The notes: generated by a model not told the origin, from the sequence alone. A DNA stretch of 64,000 nucleotides from Amborella trichopoda (GCF_000471905.2 NW_006500340.1:1089203-1153202), one strand, 5' to 3'. Counted from the first letter of the stretch, positions 1 to 12,333 are shown. Numbers and translations are program-made.

Positions 1-281
1 GATTGATCATCTCGACATCGAGATGTGTGATTGTGAAAAAATAAAACGATTTTAAGTCTCAGAAATAGTGCATTTTACAATATATTATCCACACTGTCCA
101 TTTCAAGATTTTCATATGCTTATAGATCTACTTGATTTTAATCATTTTTTAAATTTAAAATTTTATAATTAGATATAAAAATAGATTTTGAGATAATCCT
201 AAGAACATTTTACATCAAAATTACATACCATGATAAAATTTGAAGGTGCACTATGGATGCATCCGTATGCAAACTGCACCC
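1..281 (+). mobile_element. Partial palindrome-ended MITE (family A) in WDR70 upstream intron
   Basis: The window opens inside a copy of a dispersed element found about ten times here. Its body (GATCATCTCGACATCGAG..., then TTTATAATTAGATATAAAAA) is nearly the same as at 58200-58390. The right end carries the palindrome GGATGCATCC (255-264) followed by the terminal motif ACTGCACCC (reverse complement GGGTGCAGT). The left end is cut off by the window edge. The rest of the intron up to 1181 shows no exon of the WDR70 N-terminus and no other recognisable feature. Confidence 0.75.
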
Positions 282-1181
282 ATTTTTAAATTGCCCTTCC
301 ATGTTTGGAATGAGAGAGATACAGGTGGCATATGTTTCTCTGTTTTTTTTTTCTCTATGGTAGAATGCCTCTTGAACTTTTACATAATTGTAAGTCCTGT
401 CCCACAATATTTCTTATGTATTGCCGATGAGAAACTGTCCAATCCAATCCTTGTTTCCTTATTGCCTCCTATTCTAAATATGTTATACCTCCTTTCATCG
501 TGGAAGCATCCATCTAACTGCATTTAGATCTTGCATGCTGACCAGTTGCATTTTGCACTTTTGCTGACTTGTGACCTGAACTATTTAAGCCACGACTTCC
601 ATTATAGACGATTGCACTTTCAGTCGTGATTGTGAACCTTTGGGTTAACATAAGTGTATCATTGTAAGCTGAAAATCGGTTTCCAGCTTGACCAGCACAG
701 TGAATTGTACCATTGTTTGCAGTTTTATATCTTGGGCTTCCATTTCAAATATTAGAAGGGATGTGATCTATCCCTTTAACCGTTTATTTCTTTCATAGGA
801 CTCTTCAATACATTCTTAGGGATTCAATATGAAGCCCATTTGAACATTCAAAAAAGACGAAAAAAAGAAGCATAACTTCTATTTACATAATCTAAGAGCT
901 TCAGCTAGGAAAGAGAAAATGTCAATCGGGCTACATCTTTGCGAAGCAATTAATAGCTAATTTTGGCTTTATTAAGAATGCGTATTGTTGGCTATGAAAC
1001 TATATTTGGATTGGGGAGTATAAATATTGTTGTGTGTTGCCTTTGAATGCCCCTTTTAATTGAGACAACGATTTTTTAGTATGAAATTTTTGGAAATTTT
1101 TAGTTAATTTCACACTTTGATAACCTTATTTCAGTTGCATTTTAGTGATAATTTGATCTTCATGGTGATTTCTCAATGCAG

Positions 1182-4100
1182 GTCGTGTCAGCTCTTGCTG
1201 TAGACCATACAGGGTCCAGAGTTCTATCAGGCAGTTATGATTATACTGTTCGCATGTATGATTTCCAAGGGATGAACTCTCGATTGTCTTCATTCAGGCA
1301 GCTAGAGCCATTTGAGGGCCATCAAGTCCGCAGTTTAAGTTGGAGTCCAACTGCAGATCGATTTCTCTGTGTAACAGGCTCTGCGCAGGCTAAGGTTCCT
1401 ATCCAAGCACCCATTATTAGTGCCATTCTAGCTTGCATCATCCAAGCACCCATTATTAGTGCCAATCTAGCTTACATCATTTTAGTCATGTCTTGTTCTG
1501 TTGGGTCCATCTCTCTTTTTATTGTCATCCATTTAGAAGGAGGGGGATTCCAGCTAAAGGCTTTTTCGCCTCCCTGGCTCTTTCTGCTATCCTTAATCTT
1601 TTGTATATCGTTCGGACCCTGAATGGGCTCATATTGTATATCCTTAAGCTTGTATATCGTTCGTGACCCTTAGGGGTCACCACACTTCTTGTATATTTCC
1701 TTGTTTATGAAATACACAGAACTTTACTCCAAAAAAAAAAAAGACTGTGACTATGCAATGGACAATGGTCTTTTCATAGAACAGTGGATTATACCATGCC
1801 TTCTAAAATTTGTTCTTGTCAATACACATGGTGCTGAAGGTTTTAATATCTTCTTCTCACAGATTTATGACCGCGATGGGCTCACTTTAGGTGAGTTTGT
1901 AAAGGGGGACATGTATATACGTGACTTGAAGAATACAAAAGGGCATATAACAGGTTTAACCTGCGGAGAATGGCACCCAAGTGAGAAGCAGACAGTTTTA
2001 ACTTCCTCAGAAGATGGATCCTTGCGTACTTGGGATGTGTCTGACTTCAAAAGTCAGAAGCTGGTCAGTAGGTTTTCTCATCAGTTAGGCATTTTTAACC
2101 ATTTTCTTCTCATTTATTATTGTATCTATTTTCATATCCCGATTTGGATAGTGCTGCAGGTCAGTAGGTTTTCTTATTAGTTAGGCATTTTTAATCATTT
2201 TCTTCTCATTTATTATTATCTATTTTCACATCCTGATTTGGATAGTGCTCACAGATGACGACATGCAGCATTTTGGTGCAGTTTTAACCCAAAATTTTGT
2301 GTCATCAATGTGCTCTTACTGAGTTATTATTTATTAAATTGTAAGAACTCAGTAATGAAAAACTAAAATATCTCTATGGTTATACGGGAATGTTTAGTCG
2401 CAAATAATAACTAATGTAGGGGATAACTCATTATGAAGGAAACAGGGATGCTTTCTTTAAAAGGCACACATTTTGTTGAAAAAAGTTATAATTGGAATAC
2501 TGATTGTGATTTGTGAATAAATTAGACTGTTTTTTTCACAATCCAACTGTAACTTATTGTGGTAGCTCTAATGCTGCTTCTAAATTTCTAGAAGTTTCCA
2601 CTCTGTGATGTTGTAATGGGTAGAATTTAGTGTAGATATGATGGAAGGTTGTGCCCACACACATGTGAATGATAGAAAGCCTCATACCTTGTATTGAATA
2701 GGTTATCAAACCCAAGCTTGCAAGGCCTGCAAGAATCCCTGTTACTACATGTGCTTGGGATCGAGAGGGCCAATGCATTGTTGGTGGTATCGGTGATGGT
2801 TCCATCCAGGTAAGTGGTATTTCACTGTTGGTGTTCATATCTCGAGCTTAGCTTTATTATTTCTTACTCAGCACCAAATGGTAATTTGAAAATGGATTTG
2901 CTCTTTGAATTTGAGCAGCTGTAATTTCATAATGTTTTCTTTTTTAATGCAGTTATGGAACCTGAAGCCTGGATGGGGAAGCAGACCAGATATCTATGTT
3001 GAGAAAGGACATACAGATGATATTACAGGATTAAAATTCTCTAGTGATGGGAAAATTCTTTTCTCAAGAAGTACTGATGGTACATTGAAGGTATCTGTCT
3101 CCTCTTTTTTTGGTTTTTGTGGTATCTTTCGTTTAGTTGCTTTTCTATGGGAAAGTATGCTATGATCCTTTGGGCTTTGGAGAGATATAATCCATGGGGT
3201 TGTCAACATCCATTAAAATGGATGATGTTTGATTGTTACCATCATGAAGTCATGTCATGTTCTGATGGTTCCCACTCGCTTCATCACCATCCATCATTCT
3301 ATCGATAGTGATGACCTCACGGACCATGGTCTTTCCCCTTATCTTGTATGTGTATTTGTTGATTAGTGTGAAACTCTCAATTTTGGTGTTGGGAATTTTT
3401 TGTGAGGTCCTGAAATCTGATGCAACATTATAATGTGCAAAATATTCCTGTGCTCAGGTATGGGATTTGCGACAGATTAAAAAACCTGTTCATGTGTTTG
3501 CGGATCTTCCAAATAACTATGCCCACACTAATGTAGAACTCAGTCCTGATGAAGAATTGTTCTTCACTGGAACCTCTGTCGAAAGGGATGGCAAGAGTGG
3601 AGGCATGCTGTGTTTCTATGATAGGAAGAAACTCGAGCTTGTATCGAGGGTGGGGATCTCTCCAACTTGTAGTGTTGTTCGTTGTGCTTGGCATCCAAAG
3701 CTTAATCAGGTAACAAATATTGTTCGCAACTTTGTTTCTGTATCACATTGATGTTTCTGAAACAGCACAATTTTGAGGTATCTTTACTCAAAGATTAAAC
3801 GTCCATCAGAGAAAGTCTTGGTTTTCTTTCTTGTTAAGATCCAACATGGTTGGAACTTCAATTGAAAAATGCGTACGTTAGCTTTGATTTATTTTAGGAG
3901 ACAACCTAAAAGTGTTAAAACCATTGACTTCCTGCTCATGCCGTTGGGATGTCTGCCTAGTCTAATGCCTGAGGGATGGTTTTAGCTTTTTGTTAAAATT
4001 TTAAATTTCTGATTTGGGCCTGAAGCTGAACTTTAGAACATGTCAAAATTCAGAGGTGAAAGTTAGAATTGAAATAGAACTTCTGAATTTTGACTTGAAT

Positions 4101-5135
4101 TATCACTGACCTACTTTCACATTCCAATATAGGAAGCATGTTACTTTCTTTATATGTATCGGAAAATTCAATTCTGAATTTGTGTTTATTATGGAAGCAC
4201 ATGGATATGAGTTTTGCTCTGTCAATTGTCTATCTTCCATTTTGAATTTTTTGCATGGCTCTTTTAGAGTTTGATGAAAACCCTCTCTCAATTGGTGGGT
4301 GTGCACAGTTAGCAGCTTCAAAAAAAAAAAAATCTCTTTCTTATCAATTTAAGGTTAACATTATAAAAAAAAAAAGTAAATAAAAAAAAAATTTGGTGGG
4401 TGTGCTATTTCTCACAGAAAATATGGATGTTTGTGTTGCATTATGTTTGTTGTTTCTTTAAACTTTACTTCGTTTTTTATTTGCAATACTTAACTCCAAC
4501 TCTAACCAAATTGTTTCCCGTGGGTTTTGAAGGTCTTTGCCACGGTGGGAGACAAAAAGCAAGGAGGAACTCACATACTCTATGATCCTTCTCTTAGTGA
4601 GAAAGGAGCTCTTGTTTGTGTAGCTCGTGCACCTAGGAAGAAGTCGATCGATGACTTCGAGGTAAAGCCTGCTATTCACAACCCACATGCACTGCCTTTG
4701 TTCAGAGACCAGCCTAGCCGCAAAAGACAACGTGAAAAATCTTTGAAGGACCCAATCAAGTCGCAAAGGCCGGATCTACCTGTTACTGGTCCTGGCTTTG
4801 GTGGTAGAGTTGGTTCTACCAAAGGAAGCTTGCTGACCCAATACCTTCTCAAGGTATGGTTATTTTTATATCGATCATGCCGTCTGAAACTTATAAACTG
4901 ATGCTGAGAAGTAATGCCATCAAATATACGCTCTTTGCTGAATACATTGACATGCAATGAATTGCAGGAAGGGGGTTTGATCAAGGAGACATGGATGGAG
5001 GAAGATCCAAGAGAAGCTATACTGAAATATGCAGATGTTGCAGCAAAGGATCCCAAGTTTATTGCTCCTGCATATGCGGAAACACAGCCAGAACCTGTTT
5101 TTGCAGAGTCGGATTCTGATGAGGAAGAGAAATGA
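1182..5135 (+). CDS. WDR70: WDR70-type WD40-repeat protein, C-terminal 466 residues (5' exons outside window)
   Basis: Seven coding exons are visible: 1182-1394, 1863-2063, 2702-2809, 2953-3090, 3458-3709, 4533-4853 and 4968-5135 (TGA). Every exon is a multiple of three, so all introns are phase 0, with GT-AG borders. The product has repeated WD40 blades ending in motifs such as SGSYDYTVRMYDF, SSEDGSLRTWDV, DGSIQLWNL and DGTLKVWDL. A basic, NLS-like stretch follows (SRKRQREKSLKDP), then the conserved KETWMEEDPREAILKYA block and an acidic SDSDEEEK tail. This order matches plant homologues of WDR70 (Arabidopsis At2g20330 type, recalled at about 650 residues), so roughly 180 N-terminal residues are missing. 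Family members are nuclear; animal WDR70 is tied to chromatin and DNA-damage responses, and the plant role is inferred only. The open first exon starts with VVSALAVD right after an acceptor, so its start codon lies before the window. Confidence 0.93.
1402..1479 (+). repeat. 39-bp tandem duplication in WDR70 intron
   Basis: The segment starting TCCAAGCACCCATTATTAG occurs at 1402 and again at 1441 (period 39) with a few mismatches. It lies directly behind the 5' splice site at 1395. A stretch at 1560-1741 ending in an A-tract looks like the tail of an old retroposon, but no family could be assigned. Confidence 0.8.
2064..2256 (+). repeat. 96-bp tandem duplication that copies a 5' splice site
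   Basis: The intron donor GTCAGTAGG at 2064 and about 95 bp behind it are repeated from 2160. Both copies carry the block GTTAGGCATTTTTAA and end in GATTTGGATAGTGCT. The first copy ends in CTGCAG immediately before the second GTCAGT, giving a second potential donor preceded by an AG. Confidence 0.85.
3150..3345. mobile_element. Intronic MITE (family D), diverged copy
   Basis: Starts near GGGAAAGTATGCTATGATCC and ends near the reverse complement GGGGAAAGACCATGG. Internal blocks of the type CATCCATTAAAATGGATG and CACCATCCATC are shared with the better-preserved copy at 33130-33332 in the hydrolase gene. It lies wholly inside the WDR70 intron between the exons ending at 3090 and starting at 3458. 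Confidence 0.6.
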
Positions 5136-6700
5136 TATACATGCCCACTGTCACAGTTCAGAAATTCACGGTATAGACTATAGTTACCCGAATCACCTAC
5201 TGAGGTTGCGATTCCGGTTCGAAACTATGGTTTTGCGTTTCCCAAGATGCATCTTGATTTTGGAAGAAAGGAATCACGTTTTCAAGTTTTTCGAAACGCG
5301 ATTCAATTGAGTATATGAATTTCAATTCCTGGAATCTTGGAGTCAAGATTCCATATCGCAGAATTTGTGATTCTTAGCTATACAACAATGTGATTTTATG
5401 TGTGCGAGATGTTGATTCCAATTATTTAGGAATTGCGAATTCATGTTGTTTGGAAGCAAGCTCCACATCATTAAAAAGCATGGTTCGTAAATGTATTGAA
5501 CAGTGTTTCGATTAATATCGAATCAAATTATTGACACAGATTCAAGATTTAAACACAAAATGATGAATGAGATGTATTCACAAATTGTATGTTGCTGGAG
5601 GAGTTCTATGAACCCATTCTATATTACCGGAGGTGTTCCAGGATCTTATTTGTATCATGGTACAATTTCTTCAAGGTTAAAATTAAATACCTATGAGTTG
5701 GGTTTCAGGACTGTGACTGTGATGTTGTTAGCGCCAAAAAAATCCTTACAAACTTATGAGATGAATCTATGTACAATAGTCTCTTCCAACTTACCAAGCA
5801 TAAATATTATTAAAAACAAATTTGTTACTTGAAATTTAATAGTTTTTGTTAAATGTTGTGGGTACTAATGCAATATTGTTTGGTACATGATGTGTGCTAA
5901 ATCTAAGATATCCTATGGTGTTTTAGGTTAAATTAATATTTAAATATTGTAAATTGAGTAACTCAATTTTCAAAAGTACATTTAATAAAGGAGAATTTCT
6001 ATTTCATGTACTTATTTTATACTTTCAAGAAAGGAGATAGAGGGAGTTCGCCTTTGTTCTCACTAGTTGTATGTCATAGACCAAGTCCAGGGCTTTTAGT
6101 AGGCGGAATTGCCAAACCAAGTCCATGGTATGGGATATGTTGACAAAGATAGCAAACAAGGTTGAGTATTTTCTTAGTACTTCTTTATGTATTGGAGGGG
6201 ATTGGTGCACGACTTTTTAATGGGAGAATCTCGATTTTTGAATAGTAAGAATCTCGATTCTAAGTCGATGGGACAATGATTCCAAAAATTTAGGAATCAT
6301 GAGTTCAATCTCATCGAATCGTGATTCCAGAAACCATAGAATGGTGTTGGGTCGTGCAATTCTTGAAAGGTATGAAACTCAATTCCAACATGATGGTACA
6401 CCGATTTCAATATCATCGAATCGCGATTCCAGAAGCCACTAAAAAATGTTGGGTCATGTGCCATTCTTGAAAGGTATGAAACTCGATTCCAACCTGATGG
6501 GATACCGATTCTTACAAATAGAAAACATAGTTCCTATTTTATTGGATCGCAATTTCGATATAATGCGAAATACTATTCGATGATTTGAATTGTATGGACA
6601 ACGATTTCAAGATTAGGAATTATGTGATACATTATGCAATTCCGATTCCTAAAACATATCATAATAACAAGCGTTTCGAAGAACTATAGACTATTTGTTT
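5136..6700. repeat. WDR70 3' flank, then GATTC-rich dispersed repeat
   Basis: Beyond the stop codon the sequence becomes a mosaic of GATTCC/GGAATC and CGAATCGNGATTC motifs on both strands up to about 6660. A tandem duplication of about 102 bp is clear: AATCGTGATTCCAGAA at 6317 and AATCGCGATTCCAGAA at 6419, each followed by TGTTGGGTC and GAAACTC...ATTCCAAC. The short open frames here show no recognisable protein. It is most likely a decayed non-autonomous transposon; the family is unknown. Confidence 0.5.
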
Positions 6701-9020
6701 TACTTTTCAAAACTCCAACAACCCTCTCCAACACTGCTCTTCTTTTGAATTATCTTTTATGTTGTGATTCATGTCTGAAATCCCTTGGATATCCTATTCC
6801 GTTAATTGACCTATATATTTACTTGGACATAGTATCGCCCTTCTGTTATTTGTTTTATATTAAAAAATTTTGGGAAAACTTGAACTTGAAGATTACATTT
6901 AAATGTTTTGGTCATCACAGGGGGTTTCCCATTTTGTTCGGTTATTTGAAAGCTGAGGATTCTTTGTAGTGGAAGGCAACAAACCATAAGAACTGGTATT
7001 TCCGGAACTGCTCTATACTAAATCCTGCCTCCATTTTTTTTGTATTTGCGCTGAATCTGAAAATGACTACTAGTAACAATATCATCATCATCATTATTTA
7101 TTATTATTATTTTATTATTATTTAACAAGCTGGGGAAATGAAACTGAACCACGAACTGCGATGAGGGGAGCTCCATGCCATATGTGGCTGGAAAGAAATA
7201 AAATATCTAGTTGTATAGGTTGTATACAAGCAGGACCCGGTTTCTATGAGTCCATGTAGAAATGAGTGGCCTCTTCAAAATCTATTTTTGAGATAGATTT
7301 TCAGACCCAATTTTTAAGGACATGTAATCTCTAATCATGAATATAAAATGAATAAATAAATTTTACAAAATAAAAATAATGACTTTATAAAAAAAAACCT
7401 TTGGACCTTTAGTTTCAATTGTTTTTAGATGGACCACCTATTTGCATCCATCTTTAAATGGATGCTTTATACATTGGGATCGCATATTGTAGATATGTGG
7501 TCCAGCCCGCATGAAACAATTTTCCATGCAAGAAACCCCAAATTTATACAAATGGATTAAACATCACTTAGTAGCTCTTCATTCGTGGTTCTAATAATCT
7601 TGGTTTTCATCTTATATGGTCATAATTTCTAGGGATCATCTACAGGAGTTGGACTGGGGCAAGAATTCGAATTTTGCTTCCTGCAACTACCTTTTCATTT
7701 GCTTTAATAATGGAGAGCAATTTGAGATACCAGTGTCATGAAATGTCACTTTTTCTTTCATAGAACAATAAAAGTTCTGCTCTTTGGCATAACAATGAAA
7801 ATGGTGTCCTTTGGTTTCGATCTTATGAATATAACCATAACCAATAAAAATGGTGCTCTTTGGTTTAGATCTTATGGATATAACCATTGTATCTTTGCAT
7901 TTACAATCAGATGCTTTTGAAGCAAAGGCAGCCTTTGTTCAAGGAGAGGCAAAAGTATTCTCTACACAGGTGCGAGTTGGATCGGGAAGCCGAATTGGAT
8001 TGTTGGCAAGTCCAGGCCGGATTGCTGTTTTCCAAATCATAGGTTAATGCACTCAATTTTCCAAAGATGGTATCATTATTTCCAAATAATCAAGGGGAGG
8101 ATACCAAGTGAATATATACCACATAATTGTTTTATATACATTTATAAATTATAACTATGATATCCATTCATATTATCAAGGATGAATGAATAGAAGTGCT
8201 GACTTTTAAAATTATTTTATCAGTATTTTTCAATGGCACAGAAAAATTCCTCCAACTTCCCTAAAATTTCTCACATCTTTGAACCCTCTTTACTAACACA
8301 AGTGGAAAATAAAAATGAACCTTGCTAAACCACATCTCAACATACTTTCACCCCATTTGATCTCAACACAATTGGATAATACTATTATTGTAGCTACAAC
8401 TCTTTTGTCAAGAATCTCAAGGCTCTATAAATGTGCTATTCTTTTTCTTGAATTGGGGTCCAAAGGACCTCTAAAGTTCTTATGTTTAACCTATAGTATA
8501 AGCATGCTTGCTCATAAACTGTTATGTGCATTAGGAGTCAATATATGCCTTAGTATCCCTAAGGCATTGTGAACTTATTGGTGAGAGAAAAGCCCCTCAA
8601 AGAATAAGATCAGGGATTTTTATTTTTGAAAGATCGATATTTTTTAGGCATTTGTGAATTCTTGCAAATCAAGGAGGATAGAAAGATCGCATGACACATG
8701 AAGAGATGTGCAAGGAGGTGTTTTCACAACTACAACTCACTGATTCCTACCAACTTCGATTAGTTTTCCGAAGGTTATTTTATTGTCTTTAGGGTTTGTT
8801 GATACTTTTCAATATTAGGTTTTGGATATGTTATTTCAAGTTTGATGTTTGTTTTTGTGTTTTTCTTGTTTGGAGTTTGCACTGCCCCTTTCAATAGTGC
8901 GTCTCAGTCTAGGTTTATGAACATTTTTCTAGGATTGGATTTAGGTTTTCTGATTTTCAGATTAATGCTCCTTTTCAATTTTTTGGTGATTGTTCTTATG
9001 TGTTTGGGCTTCTTGATGGC
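6700..9020. other. Intergenic, no gene seen; one MITE and a short duplication
   Basis: AT-rich sequence with a trinucleotide-like ATC/ATT tract near 7080-7125 and a 49-bp tandem duplication (ATGGTGTCCTTTGG at 7801, ATGGTGCTCTTTGG at 7850). No coding potential is recognised; the open frames are short and low in complexity. The MITE at 7233-7521 is listed separately. Confidence 0.5.
7233..7521. mobile_element. MITE family E copy 1
   Basis: This stretch is the reverse complement of 56900-57192, with shared blocks GTTTTTAGATGG, GGATGCTTTAT and a near-end hairpin (CGCATATTGTAGATATGTGG). One end reads GGACCCGGTTTCTATGAGTC; the other reads CATGAAACAATTTT. The two copies sit in separate intergenic regions about 49 kb apart, which marks it as a dispersed element rather than unique sequence. 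Confidence 0.65.
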
Positions 9021-9026
9021 ATTTTT

Positions 9027-9408
9027 TATAAGTGCGAGGCTTTAAACAATTAAATTAGAGTGCACCTCAAAAATTTCACTAGAAGTGGTTGTTTTGATGC
9101 CCAAATATCTTCAAATTGATCATATCTACTCCAAGATGCATGAAAATTAGAAAAAAATGTATTTCAAGTTTTACAAATAGTGCATATTGTAATACATTTT
9201 TGGACCGTCAATTTTCAAGATTTTTAAGTTTTTATAGATATGCTCGATCTACACTATTTTTTAAGCTTGAGATTTTATAATTAGAGATGCAAATATATTT
9301 TAAGACTATCACAAAGATTTTTAGTATTAAAACCACATTTCTCGACACTATTTGAAAGTATGCATTACTTTGATTGTTTAGAGCCTCGGCTCTATACAAA
9401 ACGCACCC
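9027..9408 (+). mobile_element. Family A MITE, GAGCC-palindrome subtype
   Basis: The right end has AGAGCCTCGGCTCT (9380-9393) followed by ATACAAAACGCACCC. The body (CTCAAAAATTTCACTAGAAG..., ACATTTTTGGACCGTC) matches the reverse complement of 60321-60707. The left end is diverged (GTGCGAGGCTTTAAAC). Confidence 0.75.
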
Positions 9409-9656
9409 TTTTCTTATTGGGTTTTCCATTAGTAACTTTTTTCAATATTGCAATTCTAGTTTGTGCACTTTATTCAAGATTGGGTTTGAATTTTTACATC
9501 TTGTATGTATTCCAGATTTGATTTTGGTTTTGTAGATTCTTTATGTTTGGGTTTTAAGTACTTAATTCCATTTGTTGAGCACATCTTCCGGTTCAAATGG
9601 ACGAAGTCGATCGGGTCCGAATTATAGCTTTTTGACTAATAAAAACAATAAAAATA

Positions 9657-10047
9657 GGAAAAAAGTTTATATAAGGTTGCACCTTTAAAATATAGAATTA
9701 AGGTGCAACATAAAAATCCATCGGAAAATATTGTTTTAATATTGGAAAGCCCTCTAATTGATCATCTCAACATCAAGATGTATGACTATGAAAAAATAAA
9801 AGATTTTGAGTCCAAAAAATAGTACATCTTGCAACAAATTATCTGGACCGTCCATTTTCAATATATATTTTTATAGATCTATTTGATTTTAACCATTTTT
9901 AGAGTTTACAATTTTATAATTAGAGATGAAAATGGATTTTCAGGTCATCCTAAGAATTTTTGACACCAAAATTACATATTATAATAAAAATTGGAGGTGC
10001 GGCTTAATTTGATTGTTTAAGGTTGCAACCTTATACAAACTACACCC
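9657..10047 (+). mobile_element. Family A MITE with 9-bp target duplication
   Basis: The element runs from GGAAAAAAGTTTATATAAGG to the perfect 16-bp palindrome TAAGGTTGCAACCTTA (10018-10033) plus TACAAACTACACCC. It is flanked by ATAAAAATA (9648-9656) and ATAGAAATA (10048-10056), 8 of 9 matching. A 9-bp duplication is typical of Mutator-like elements. The element carries no open frame for a transposase. Confidence 0.8.
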
Positions 10048-10234
10048 ATAGAAATAAGATAGCATACAAGTTTTGTAATAATATGCATAATGTTGGCATA
10101 TGCAGCGTATAAATAAGCATATAACTGGTATCAGAGATGCACCCTCTTGCCTGATGGTACCACCCAATGTCTGGAGAGAAATGTTGGCTACTTATGAAGT
10201 GCACCGAAAAAATAAAGAAGAGAAGGAGAAGAAA

Positions 10235-10434
10235 TATGGTACAAGGAGGTCACAACTTTTTTTAGTCATTGGCTGTGAAATCTAACATATTATAATGTAT
10301 TAAAACTTTCGAGAAATTTTATTTTGGATTTTGTACTTAATTAGTGACATATCATTATCCATTTAATTTCATATCCAATGGTTGATAATGATTGTGATCT
10401 TTTTGAATAAAAAATAAATTGTCTCATCATATAC
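10235..10434. mobile_element. MITE family C copy (one end lost)
   Basis: Inverted-repeat element: GGTACAAGGAGGTCACAAC on one side and the reverse complement TGATTGTGATCTTTTTG...ATTGTCTCATCATATAC on the other, with TAGTCATTGG / CCAATGG near the centre. The same design recurs at 10967, 13041, 13413 and 60060. Confidence 0.6.
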
Positions 10435-10536
10435 ATTTCCTTTAAAATTTTATGCAAGCCATGAGATGAGAGTCATACCTCGCCTACACTATTGAGAGAC
10501 ATGCTAGCAGTTGATGGGATGTAGATATAAGTATAA

Positions 10537-10852
10537 AATTTATTGATTTTTCTTGGAAGTAGAGAATGAGAATGTTATGTGATAAGAGATATATATAGGA
10601 ATTCTAAACTTATTTTATTAGAGAAATTTTAGAAAATTAGAGAAAATAATAAGTCACGGGGAAGAATTAAAAGATAACAAATTAGACCTCCTATATTTAT
10701 TGATTTTTCTTAGAAATAGAGAGTGAGAATGTTATGCGATAAGAGAGATATACAGGACTTGTAAACTTATTTTATTAGAGAAATTTAAGACAATTAAAGA
10801 AAATAATAAGTCATGGGGATGAATTAAAAGATAACAAATTAGACCTCCTATT
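10537..10852. repeat. 157-bp tandem duplication
   Basis: Two adjacent copies with period 157: ATTAGACCTCC starts at 10681 and at 10838, and TTATTGATTTTTCTTGGAAG / TTATTGATTTTTCTTAGAAA opens each unit. No coding content. Confidence 0.85.
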
Positions 10853-10966
10853 ATTACCCCGTAGTGCTCATGAACCATTGCTCAGTTAATTCTCTCTTAT
10901 CTCTTAGTTGATGCGTGGAAAAGCATTATCATTATCTATTGTTAAAACACCTTTTTTTTTTGTTAA

Positions 10967-11194
10967 GGGATTGTATATTATGAGACTTTTTATTTTTGGT
11001 ACAAAGAGGTCATAATCACTTTTAGTCATTGGATATGAAATCTAATAGATAAAAGTGTGTCACAATATTTGATAAATTTTATTTTGGATTTTATATCCAA
11101 ACAACGACACATCCTCAATCACCTATTTTCAAATCTAATGGTCAATGATGATTGTGACATCCTTGTATCAAAAGTAAATTGTCTCATTGTATAC
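10967..11194. mobile_element. MITE family C copy
   Basis: Terminal inverted sequences TTGTATATTATGAGAC...GGTACAAAGAGGTCATAATC and, in reverse complement, TGATTGTGACATCCTTGTAT...AATTGTCTCATTGTATAC. About 230 bp, no open frame. Confidence 0.7.
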
Positions 11195-11484
11195 ATTTTG
11201 TTTTGTTAAATGATGAAGCACACTATATGCAAAGAGTGATATAGAGTAAAAAATTAAATTTTGTTATGAGTTTTACAAAGAGTTGGCACTTTGCTCCAGC
11301 AAGAGCAAAACATTTATTTACTCCCTCAGGCAAATGACTGAAGAGAATTCATTTAGATTTGGATACATATTTATACTTAAAACATCAATACTTAAAACAC
11401 TTTGATCTGGTTCAAAAACTAAAAATCTATGCAGTTCTAGATTATAGTATTTTAGCCAAAATCAATATGTTTATTCAGTAGTTT

Positions 11485-11620
11485 GTCATCGTCATTGTCA
11501 TCATCCAAACCTCATCCCAACTATTTTGGATTGGTTATACGATTCATGTTCCACCATTCCGCTTTATTCTACTCGTAGACACCCTCTCGAAATTTTGGTT
11601 AAGGGAACTCCTACAAACTT
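11485..11620 (-). mobile_element. RTE-type LINE 3' end, decayed
   Basis: Reading the minus strand, the sequence passes through GGTGGAACATGAATC..., then AATAGTTGGGATGAGG, then GGATGATGACAATGACGATG. A terminus of the form ...TAGTTGGGATAAGGCTT followed by a short trinucleotide tail is typical of plant RTE LINEs and is also seen at 44620-44690 on the plus strand. Only the last ~130 bp is recognisable. Confidence 0.6.
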
Positions 11621-12333
11621 CGATTCTGAGTCTAAAGGGCCATACATATCTTAGTAGACCATAGGCAATCTAGACCCAATGTTGTTGACCTAAACCTGCC
11701 CAAAACCTATCTCAAGTTAAAGTAAACCCCGAGAGCTTTCCAACGACACAATATTTGATTAAATTTAGAAGCGTTTTTTAGGTCAAAATACGGATTTGGA
11801 GCTGGCGCAGCTAGTGGACTCAGAAAAAAACCGGATCTATATAAATCAGGGATTTTTTTGAGCCCATAATTTAAGAGATACCACTTTCTCTACTTTTTTC
11901 AAATTTAACTCAGATTTGTAAATATTTGAGCAGATATCATATCAAAGATTGGTACATATCGGAGCGTAAACACTATCATATCGTTAAAAAAAAAATTTAG
12001 TTCTAAAAATACGCATAGCCAGGGCTTTTCCTGTGAGGGACAAATTTGCATTGTGCTCCATAGTGAGCATATATTTGACATATTTTTTTTTGAAAAAGTT
12101 GCTTACATGCCCAAATTGTGCTAGAGAACAAATGGAGTGCACATAGTTAATGTGAAAAAGTAGAGTACATATGCTTTAGAAAGAAATGGGAGGTGGGACT
12201 GAATGGATTTATATAAGACAAAGATTTCAAGCACTCATTTCATTTGTTGCATTTCCCAATTGTATCCACGTTTTGTTCTGTCATAAAAGCACTCCGTGTT
12301 TAAGGCTTTTCTTCTTAAATTGTGTGCTTTAGC
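11620..12333. other. Intergenic, no recognised feature
   Basis: Low-complexity intergenic sequence. I see no gene, repeat boundary or RNA gene that I can support. Confidence 0.4.

Noticed and set aside
1..1181. Missing N-terminal WDR70 exon in the first 1.2 kb
   Set aside because: I looked for the expected NEIVLKGHTK-type block in all frames and did not find it; the region is intron with a MITE.
8842..9045. 67-codon hydrophobic frame that could look like a membrane protein
   Set aside because: T-rich DNA gives Phe/Leu-rich translations in this window everywhere; no start context, homologue or exon structure.
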